The notes beneath the pieces are model-generated. The model saw nothing but the letters and a program-made list of their open reading frames with translations, had not been told where the DNA came from and did not search any database. A stretch of DNA of 14,528 bases. It comes from Thermoplasmata archaeon. GTDB taxonomy: Archaea > Thermoplasmatota > Thermoplasmata > Thermoplasmatales > Thermoplasmataceae. Location of the stretch: NCBI GenBank assembly GCA_021802365.1, contig JAKAAJ010000025.1, positions 1 to 14,528 of the forward strand, given 5' to 3'. The translations under genes were made by a program, and so were the position numbers. Position 1 is the first letter of the stretch. Each line of letters opens with the position of its first letter. Shown here in pieces: positions 7,353 through 12,948 of this stretch.

Positions 7353-9371
7353 TTATAAAGTCTGCGAGGGCAATCTCTCTCTGATCTCCTTTCTCATGAG
7401 ATCTATGGCATCCGGAAGACTACGTTCGCTCTGTGTGTTATCTCTGTTTCTCAGAGTCACTGAATTCTGGCTCTCCTCTCTTTCGCCCACCACAATAACA
7501 TAAGATGGGCGCATCTGTCTGATCATCTTTATCTTCTTGTTCATGGTTTCGCTGCTGAGGTCAGCCTTCGCCCTTATCCCTGCATTTCTGAATTCCCTTT
7601 CAACTCTGAGAGCATATTCGGAGAATTTTTCGCTCACAGGAACAATGTATGCCTGCAGTGGGGAGAGCCATGTTGGAAATTTTCCGGCAAAGTGCTCTAT
7701 GAGTATGGCCATGAATCTTTCATAGGATCCAAATATTGCCCTGTGAAGCATAATGATCCGGTCATGTTTGCTCTCCTGGTTTATGTAATAAAGTCCAAAG
7801 TTGGATGGCATGAAGAAGTCCACCTGAATCGTGGAAAGCTGCCAGCTTCTACCAAGCGCGTCCCTGATATGCACATCAATTTTCGGGCCATAAAATGCCG
7901 CTTCTCCTGGAATTTCCTTGAATGGTATCCCGGACTTCTGGAGAGCTGTTCTCAGCTGATCCGTGGCTTCATCCCATAGGCTGAAATCAGGTTCCAGATC
8001 TGTTGAACTGCATTCAGGGCAGGATAGTGTATCCTCCATTGATGACCTTCTTGTTTCGATCTGATAGCCGCATTTCTGGCAGATATACCTTATGAGGTAG
8101 TTCTCAGGTTTGTCCCTGTCTATGGCACTGAGTTCAAATGTAAGTTCCATGCTCCCAAATACTGTATCGAAAGTTCTCCTGATCATCTCAATGACTCTGG
8201 ATATTTCATTAAGTATCTGATCAGGCCTGAGAAACCCATGTCCATCGTCTACTGTAAACATCCTTGGCCTTGTAAGACCTCCAACCTCCCCGGATTTTTC
8301 GTATCTGTAAACTGTTCCGGGTTCGGAATAGAGCACAGGCAGTTCCCTGTAGCTTTTCGGTGTACGCTCAAATATTATAATATGTCCCGGGCAGTTCATT
8401 GGCTTGACGCCGTAATTGTCACCGTCAGGAAGGGTGAATAGAAACATGTTCTCCTTATACTTGGCGTAATGTCCTGACTGCTTCCAGATGGTGTCTCTGA
8501 ATATGTGTGGTGTCTGAACATCCTCCCAGCCATACTCCCTGTTCAGTTCCCTCATGAATTGCGTGAGTTCGTTCTTCAGGATTGTTCCGTTGGGGGTATA
8601 GAATGGGAATCCCGGTGCCCGTTCGGAATTGAAAACAAAGAGATCCATCTCCTGCCCGATTCTTCTGTGATCTCTCTTTGCTGCCTCTTCCCTGTTTTTC
8701 AGGAATCTTTTAAGCGAATCGTCGGATTCAAATGCAGTCCCGTAAATCCTCACAAGCTCCGGATTCTGGTCTTCACCCTTGTAATGGGCGCTGGCCACAG
8801 AGAGAAGCTTGATGTTTCTGAGAAATCCAGTGCTGGGGACATGCGGTCCGCGACAGAAATCAGCAAAGTTTCCCTGCCTGTAAACTGATGAACTCCCACC
8901 ATCGGGGACGCTCTCCTCTATCTTCTCTGATTTGAAGGGGTTCCCTCTGAACATGTCCTTCAGTTCGTTCTTTGTATGAATTTCACGTATAATGGGAATA
9001 TTCCTGGCGGCAATCTCTTTCATTCTTTTCTCAATTCTTTCGAGCGTTTCCTGATTGACAGGCTCCATCATAATATCATAATAGAACCCGTCATCTGTGG
9101 GAGGACCTGCATTTGGCTTTGCTTCCGGAAACAGCTCCGTAACAGCATCTGCGAGGAGGTGGGCCGCAGAATGCCTCAGTATCCTCAAACCTTCAGGAGA
9201 ACCAGCCCTGATAGGCATGATTGTAATGTCCTGATCAGCAGTAGTGGTGAGGTCCAACTCCTTTCCATCGAGAGACGCAGCTACTGCATCCTTAACGCCT
9301 CTGCGCTTCAACGCTTCGGCAAAGCTCTCCCCTTTTTTCACCTCCACTTTTTGAATCTCCTGCTGAGACAT
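7353..9371 (-). CDS. thrS: Threonyl-tRNA synthetase, bacterial type, with inserted zinc ribbon
   Basis: Class II synthetase that charges tRNA-Thr. Domain order in the 672 residues: a TGS-like domain (about 1-55); an editing domain of bacterial type with H67-x3-H71 (HSAAH) and C173/H177 (CRGPH); the catalytic core; and an anticodon-binding domain from about 565. Active-site zinc ligands are C327 (NCPGH), H378 and H543. Motif 2 covers about 366-380 (TRPRMFTVDDGHGF). A second CxxC...CxxC ribbon (C431, C434, C451, C454) is inserted in the catalytic domain between DRDKPENY and LWDEATDQL. It accounts for the 30 residues by which the protein exceeds E. coli ThrRS (642). The ATG at 9371 has a TATA box about 24 bases upstream and no Shine-Dalgarno. 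The gene is downstream of hutH on the same strand and convergent with the ETF operon. Confidence 0.96.
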   Translation of the reverse strand: MSQQEIQKVEVKKGESFAEALKRRGVKDAVAASLDGKELDLTTTADQDITIMPIRAGSPEGLRILRHSAAHLLADAVTELFPEAKPNAGPPTDDGFYYDIMMEPVNQETLERIEKRMKEIAARNIPIIREIHTKNELKDMFRGNPFKSEKIEESVPDGGSSSVYRQGNFADFCRGPHVPSTGFLRNIKLLSVASAHYKGEDQNPELVRIYGTAFESDDSLKRFLKNREEAAKRDHRRIGQEMDLFVFNSERAPGFPFYTPNGTILKNELTQFMRELNREYGWEDVQTPHIFRDTIWKQSGHYAKYKENMFLFTLPDGDNYGVKPMNCPGHIIIFERTPKSYRELPVLYSEPGTVYRYEKSGEVGGLTRPRMFTVDDGHGFLRPDQILNEISRVIEMIRRTFDTVFGSMELTFELSAIDRDKPENYLIRYICQKCGYQIETRRSSMEDTLSCPECSSTDLEPDFSLWDEATDQLRTALQKSGIPFKEIPGEAAFYGPKIDVHIRDALGRSWQLSTIQVDFFMPSNFGLYYINQESKHDRIIMLHRAIFGSYERFMAILIEHFAGKFPTWLSPLQAYIVPVSEKFSEYALRVEREFRNAGIRAKADLSSETMNKKIKMIRQMRPSYVIVVGEREESQNSVTLRNRDNTQSERSLPDAIDLMRKEIRERLPSQTL

Positions 9372-9388
9372 CCTGACCCTATAGACTA

Positions 9389-9401
9389 TGAATATATAGA
9401 A
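9389..9401 (-). promoter_or_regulatory. TATA-like promoter of thrS
   Basis: A TCTATATATTC box on the minus strand is centred about 24 bases before the thrS ATG, within the 40-base gap after hutH. Its spacing fits a leaderless transcript and argues for thrS having its own promoter rather than depending on hutH readthrough. Confidence 0.55.
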
Positions 9402-9411
9402 CTTAACAGGA

Positions 9412-10908
9412 TTATTCCAGTTTTATTGAGCCCAGGTCAATGGCTCTGAGAAACTCCTTTGCCTTCTCTATGTCAGGAGACGGGGGCCTATCACTCTCAA
9501 GAACAGGCACTCTTTTCCTGAATTCTCCGACAATTTCCTGAACGGCAGGGGAGACAGAATCCTTTAAAAAGTGCACTCCCTGTGATGCCAGTAGCATCTC
9601 TATAGCCACTATTTCCTCAATATTGTCCACTATTTCAGAAAGCTTTATGGCAGAATTGGTTCCCATACTCACATGATCCTCCTGGTTGGCAGAAGTCGGA
9701 ATAGAATCCGAGGTAGAGGGGAAACAGAGTGTCTTGTTCCTGTTGCACAGTGCCGCTGCAACATACTGTGGTATCATGTATCCTGAATTCAGGCCGCTTG
9801 ATGAAGACAGAAATGGGGGGAGTCCACTGAGTGAGGAATCAGTAAGCCTGGCAATACGGCGCTCTATCATGTTGCCAAGATCTGTAAGGGCTATGGCCAA
9901 AAAGTCAGATACAAGTGCCACAGGCTCACCATGAAAATTGCCGGCTGAAACATATTCACCTTCATGTATCAGGGGGTTATCAGTTACACTGTTTATTTCT
10001 CTTTCAAGAACAGTTTTAGTGTAATTCATTGTATCAAGGACAGCCCCATAAACCTGTGGAATGCATCTCAGAGAGTATGCATCCTGTATCTTTGAAGTGA
10101 AAGGCTCCTGAAGGTTTCTGCTGCCATTGAGGATGTTCACAAGTTCTCTGGCTATTATGGCCTGCCCTGGCTGATTTCGTGCCGCCATAGCCCAGGGCGT
10201 GAAAGCCCTGGTGGTTCCCCTGAGTGCTTCAAAGGAGGTCCCTGCAGTGATAAGTGCTTCCTTCATAATGGAATAGGAACGGTGAAGATTCACAGATAGA
10301 ATTCCGCAGATAGTGGCGGTGCCGTTTATGAAAGATACTCCCTCCTTTTCTCTGAAATTATAAGGTTTAAGACCTGACTTTCTGAGCGCTTCAGAGCTAT
10401 CCATTTCGGTGCCTCTGAAATATGCTCTTCCCTCACCCATAAGTGAAAGTGCTATGTGTGCCAGAGGTGCCAGATCTCCACTTGCTCCCACGGATCCATA
10501 TCGCGGGACTACCGGGCAGAACTCTGAATTGAGAGCATCCTTCAAGGACTCAAGAAGGCCGGTAGTAATGCCTGAGTATCCCTTCAACAGGCTATTAAGA
10601 CGCACGACTATCATTGCCCTGACATATACTTCGGGCAATGGCTCACCTACACCGGAAGAGTGGCTCCTGATGAGGTTGACCTGAAGACCAATACGATTCT
10701 CTGGGGATATTTTCGTATTTAGCAGGTTTCCAAATCCTGTGTTTACTCCATATATATTTTTTCCAGATTCATAGAGCTCCTCCAGGGATCTTCTTGACTC
10801 AATAGTCCGCTCCATGGAAGATCTGTCTATCTCAACCTCCTCATGATATTGAGCAATTCTATAGAGTGAATCTATATCCAGGGATCCCCCATCCAAAGTA
10901 ACTGTCAT
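9412..10908 (-). CDS. hutH: Histidine ammonia-lyase
   Basis: Converts L-histidine to trans-urocanate and ammonia, the first step of histidine degradation, using the autocatalytic MIO cofactor. With the start at 10908 the protein has 498 residues. The MIO tripeptide A142-S143-G144 (GSVGASGDLAPLAH), Y53 (YGVNTGFG), H83 (RSHSSG) and N195 (FINGT) then fall at exactly the numbers of Pseudomonas putida HutH. That, and E409 in ANQEDHVSMG, favour histidine over phenylalanine or tyrosine as substrate. The frame is open to another ATG at 10947, giving 511 residues. I prefer 10908 because the family N-terminus MTVTLDGGSLDI begins there and a TATA box lies 23-32 bases before it. No other hut gene is in the window. 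Confidence 0.94.
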   Translation of the reverse strand: MTVTLDGGSLDIDSLYRIAQYHEEVEIDRSSMERTIESRRSLEELYESGKNIYGVNTGFGNLLNTKISPENRIGLQVNLIRSHSSGVGEPLPEVYVRAMIVVRLNSLLKGYSGITTGLLESLKDALNSEFCPVVPRYGSVGASGDLAPLAHIALSLMGEGRAYFRGTEMDSSEALRKSGLKPYNFREKEGVSFINGTATICGILSVNLHRSYSIMKEALITAGTSFEALRGTTRAFTPWAMAARNQPGQAIIARELVNILNGSRNLQEPFTSKIQDAYSLRCIPQVYGAVLDTMNYTKTVLEREINSVTDNPLIHEGEYVSAGNFHGEPVALVSDFLAIALTDLGNMIERRIARLTDSSLSGLPPFLSSSSGLNSGYMIPQYVAAALCNRNKTLCFPSTSDSIPTSANQEDHVSMGTNSAIKLSEIVDNIEEIVAIEMLLASQGVHFLKDSVSPAVQEIVGEFRKRVPVLESDRPPSPDIEKAKEFLRAIDLGSIKLE

Positions 10909-10929
10909 GGAATCCAAAATGCCTCTCCT

Positions 10930-10941
10930 AAGATAAATTGT
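10930..10941 (-). promoter_or_regulatory. TATA-like promoter of hutH
   Basis: The minus-strand box ACAATTTATCTT lies 22-33 bases before the ATG at 10908. A transcript starting about 25 bases downstream of it would begin close to that ATG, which supports 10908 over 10947 as the start codon. Confidence 0.5.
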
Positions 10942-10990
10942 ATGCATTATGCTCTGTGGATGATTGAACAGAGCACTGACTCAGGATAAC

Positions 10991-11017
10991 CTCTTGAAAA
11001 TGGTTAACGTTCAAGAG
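10991..11017. repeat. 8-bp perfect inverted repeat, candidate hutH operator
   Basis: The arms CTCTTGAA (10991-10998) and TTCAAGAG (11010-11017) are exact reverse complements with an 11-base spacer that contains GTTAAC. It lies about 50 bases upstream of the hutH TATA box. The spacing between arm centres is 19 bases, roughly two helical turns, which would suit a dimeric regulator. It could equally form an RNA hairpin. The structure is visible; the function is inferred. Confidence 0.45.
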
Positions 11018-11086
11018 AACTAATTGCGCTCTAAATTATGGTTGGAAAACTCTGAAAACCAACTCTTTGGGCCAAGTCAGATAGCG

Positions 11087-11094
11087 TTTATAAG
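11087..11094 (+). promoter_or_regulatory. TATA-like box of a possible small RNA or leader transcript
   Basis: TTTATAAG on the plus strand is followed about 20-27 bases later by an ATG at 11114, which opens only eight codons. A transcript from here could end at the T run at 11222-11227. The box is nearly symmetrical, so it could also serve the minus strand towards hutH. Weak evidence. Confidence 0.25.
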
Positions 11095-11123
11095 GGTGAT
11101 CAGTTCTCAATTTATGGAAAGAT

Positions 11124-11136
11124 CGAAATCATTTCG
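11124..11136. repeat. 13-base palindrome CGAAAT-C-ATTTCG
   Basis: Two six-base arms, 11124-11129 and 11131-11136, are perfect reverse complements around a single C. It lies just downstream of the TATA-like box at 11087-11094. Short palindromes of this type are often protein-binding sites, but no regulator is known for it. Confidence 0.35.
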
Positions 11137-11239
11137 CTAAATAATTTTTCAGAATTGATCCCGCGCAATTGAGAGAAATAATCCAGTATCCCTGCAGGAT
11201 AATGAAATTAAGTGGGAATGGTTTTTTGAGATTTATATA

Positions 11240-11314
11240 TGCAGGTGCCGGGATTTGGACCCGGGTTGAAAGCTTGGAAGGCTCTCGTGCTAGACCAGAC
11301 TACACTACACCTGC
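11240..11314 (-). tRNA. tRNA-Gly (anticodon UCC)
   Basis: Read on the minus strand, 75 bases fold as a full cloverleaf. The acceptor stem GCAGGTG pairs with CACCTGC and is followed by discriminator A. The D stem is GTGT/GCAC with GG in the loop. The anticodon stem is AGAGC/GCTTT around the loop CTTCCAA, giving anticodon UCC, which reads GGA and GGG. The variable loop is four bases and the T arm is CCGGG-TCCAAAT-CCCGG. No CCA is encoded and no intron is present. The 5' end lies only nine bases after the stop of the membrane protein gene on the same strand, so the tRNA may be cut from a longer transcript. An ACAATATC sequence about 20-25 bases upstream, inside that gene's end, could be its own TATA box. 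Confidence 0.93.
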
Positions 11315-11323
11315 ATCAGATTA

Positions 11324-12001
11324 TTATGTGGATATTGTGAAATCCACTGTTCCACTTCTATTGTGGCCGCTCCAGTTCATATGGAAGTAGTATTCATTGT
11401 CGACAGAGGATGAAAAGGAAAAGATGAGAGTATCATTGGATGAGAAGAAATGAGCATCTGATAATGTGGAATAGGTAGTTGATGACGATGCCCGATAATC
11501 CAGGGAAGTAACTGTGAAGTTGTATCTCGATGTAAGGTTAAGCTGGTAGGAATAAGTCCCTGCTGGAAGTGAAGATGAAGTTACGAATGAATTTACGCCG
11601 CTTGTTGAAAGTTGCACCAGCTTGCCGTCATAATGCATATCTGCCTGTGAAATCTGGGGTGCAGATACCACATGTAATGGCGGGTTCAGGAAAACAATCC
11701 AGAAAAGCATCCAGGTGAGGACATACATTGCTCCGTTCAGGAACTTGTGGGAATTTCTCTCAGAAACCTTGACCTTCAGGAACCTGAGGATCTTGCCCAG
11801 GAACACCAGAACCACAATCATAATCAGAACGGAGAGGTAGGTATATCCCAGAAGCTGGAGGTATCCCGCGAGCAAACCAGTGAGGAGCCCCATAATAAAA
11901 ATCAGTATAATGGCTTTCGCCCGTTCCCTTTCCTTTCTGATGTAATCTGTTTCATCAAATTCAGGAACTTCGAATACGGGCTCATCTTTCGGTTTTGCCA
12001 T
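11324..12001 (-). CDS. Membrane protein with three N-terminal helices and sequon-rich extracellular domain
   Basis: I do not recognise a family. The 225-residue protein starts with a charged acidic-then-basic cytoplasmic segment (1-28) and has three hydrophobic helices at about 29-51, 54-74 and 87-106. The basic loop KVKVSERNSHK between helices 2 and 3 should be inside, which places the C-terminal 115 residues outside. That domain is rich in Ser, Thr, Tyr and Asn, looks beta-stranded, and has five N-x-S/T sequons (N155, N161, N189, N209, N214), so it may be N-glycosylated. The ATG at 12001 has a strong GGGGTGA Shine-Dalgarno (12008-12014) overlapping the stop of tpiA, implying cotranscription and coupling. 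tRNA-Gly follows nine bases after its stop. Clearly a gene; the function is unknown. Confidence 0.8.
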   Translation of the reverse strand: MAKPKDEPVFEVPEFDETDYIRKERERAKAIILIFIMGLLTGLLAGYLQLLGYTYLSVLIMIVVLVFLGKILRFLKVKVSERNSHKFLNGAMYVLTWMLFWIVFLNPPLHVVSAPQISQADMHYDGKLVQLSTSGVNSFVTSSSLPAGTYSYQLNLTSRYNFTVTSLDYRASSSTTYSTLSDAHFFSSNDTLIFSFSSSVDNEYYFHMNWSGHNRSGTVDFTIST

Positions 12002-12013
12002 GAGATTTCACCC

Positions 12014-12676
12014 CTATAGGTTTACAATTAATGAATTTAACGTATCAAATGGATTGCTAGAGAGTACCACACCAGAAGCTATTAGGATCCCATCAGCACC
12101 AAGCTCAAGGGATCTGGTAAAATCTTCCCTCTTCTTAATACCGGCACCAACCAGAAGCCTTACGGATCTGCTGTGGCATATATCTGAGGTTTCCTGAATT
12201 ATCTCCGGCCTTGCGCTGGTGACGGAAACATTTCCGCCGATGAGTTCCGGCGGTTCGTATGCTATCGCATGAGGTTGAAGTGAAGAAAACTGAGCCACCT
12301 CGGCAGGAGATTCACAGCATACTGTGATCTGAAAACCCAGCTCATTTGCCCTCTCTATAGTTTCCCTGACTTTATCCGGGGTCAGCCTCCTTTCGGAGTG
12401 GTTTATTATGCTTCCTTTGATTCCAAGATCCTTCAGAGCTTCTATGGATATCTGACCAGTGTGGGCCCCATAGCTTACAGAGTCAACATGCTGTGAAACA
12501 AATTCCAGTTCCGGAAAATCACTGGCTATCCTGACATCAATGGGATTCAGTGCAAAGACAACATCACAGCCGGAGGGAATAGATAAATTTCTGAAAGGTT
12601 TCAGAAAATTTGCCGCATTGGAGCCTGAAGAGTTGTTGTAGTGCTTCAGATTCACTATTACAGTTATTTGTTTCAA
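12014..12676 (-). CDS. tpiA: Triosephosphate isomerase, archaeal type
   Basis: Interconverts dihydroxyacetone phosphate and glyceraldehyde 3-phosphate in glycolysis and gluconeogenesis. The 220-residue length is that of archaeal TIMs (about 220-230), shorter than the roughly 250 of bacteria and eukaryotes. Catalytic residues are N9 and K11 (IVNLKHY), H93 (INHSERR) and E141 (AYEPPELIG); the phosphate-binding GAGI is at 177-180 and ASGV at 200-203. The start is a TTG at 12676. No ATG lies near, and the first beta strand with N9 and K11 leaves no room for a later start. An AT-rich TATA-like region lies about 15-30 bases upstream, so the mRNA is probably leaderless. It is the first gene of a likely unit with the membrane protein and tRNA-Gly. 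Confidence 0.95.
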   Translation of the reverse strand: MKQITVIVNLKHYNNSSGSNAANFLKPFRNLSIPSGCDVVFALNPIDVRIASDFPELEFVSQHVDSVSYGAHTGQISIEALKDLGIKGSIINHSERRLTPDKVRETIERANELGFQITVCCESPAEVAQFSSLQPHAIAYEPPELIGGNVSVTSARPEIIQETSDICHSRSVRLLVGAGIKKREDFTRSLELGADGILIASGVVLSSNPFDTLNSLIVNL

Positions 12677-12688
12677 TTCAATATGTGA

Positions 12689-12706
12689 TTTAAAAATAAT
12701 ATTTTA
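12689..12706 (-). promoter_or_regulatory. AT-rich TATA-like promoter of tpiA
   Basis: Only A and T occur over these 18 bases, read on the minus strand as AAAATATTATTTTTAAA, centred about 21 bases before the TTG start codon. There is no Shine-Dalgarno sequence, so a leaderless start is likely. The exact box cannot be fixed by eye. Confidence 0.4.
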
Positions 12707-12948
12707 AGGAATTACATCCTCCGATGAATGATTCTGCATTAAGGAAAATGTGAAGCAATACCAAAAAATTCTTTAGGGAAGATTTCCATAAATATAATAT
12801 TCTATATTGTATAAATTTTCCTGAGCCTTAAAAATTTATATGGCAAACTAATATCTGTTTATAAAATATAAATCCCTGAATTCTATTAAAGGATTTTGAA
12901 ACTTCCCGGAACACATTACGTTTTTTTATTCTGTATAAATTTGTAAGT
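12707..12948. other. AT-rich intergenic region between tpiA and the radical SAM gene
   Basis: This stretch separates two divergent genes and holds no convincing reading frame or tRNA. It contains several TATA-like sequences. The 11-mer TGTATAAATTT occurs twice, at 12808-12818 and 12932-12942. A T-rich TTTTTTTATTC box at about 12921-12931 is the best placed promoter element for the radical SAM gene at 12949. The repeat is low in complexity and may be chance. Confidence 0.4.

Larger units (their letters stand above)
10942..11239. other. Gene-free stretch upstream of hutH with inverted repeats
   Basis: Together with the hutH promoter this is about 330 bases without a convincing gene. It holds an 8-bp inverted repeat at 10991-11017, a TATA-like box at 11087-11094 with an eight-codon reading frame starting at 11114, a 13-base palindrome at 11124-11136, and a run of six T at 11222-11227 on the plus strand. 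The 8-mers AATTGCGC (11022-11029) and GCGCAATT (11163-11170) are complementary, which is about what chance would give. It may contain hutH control sites or a small RNA; neither is proven. Confidence 0.5.

Noticed and set aside
8505..9449. Plus-strand frames of 127 and 157 codons
   Set aside because: They are antisense to thrS, whose motifs are unambiguous.
10909..10947. 13-residue N-terminal extension of histidine ammonia-lyase
   Set aside because: The extension would include the TATA box in the coding region. Starting at 10908 gives catalytic residue numbers identical to the Pseudomonas enzyme.
11022..11170. Long-range complementary 8-mers AATTGCGC and GCGCAATT
   Set aside because: An 8-base match somewhere in 300 bases is expected by chance about once, and nothing else supports a stem.
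11169..11390. 73-codon plus-strand frame
   Set aside because: It runs through the reverse strand of tRNA-Gly and the end of the membrane protein gene; its translation is an artefact often seen opposite tRNAs.
12808..12942. Repeated 11-mer TGTATAAATTT as a repeat array or origin element
   Set aside because: There are only two copies of a TATA-like, AT-only sequence; no further copies, spacing pattern or spacers of CRISPR type are seen.
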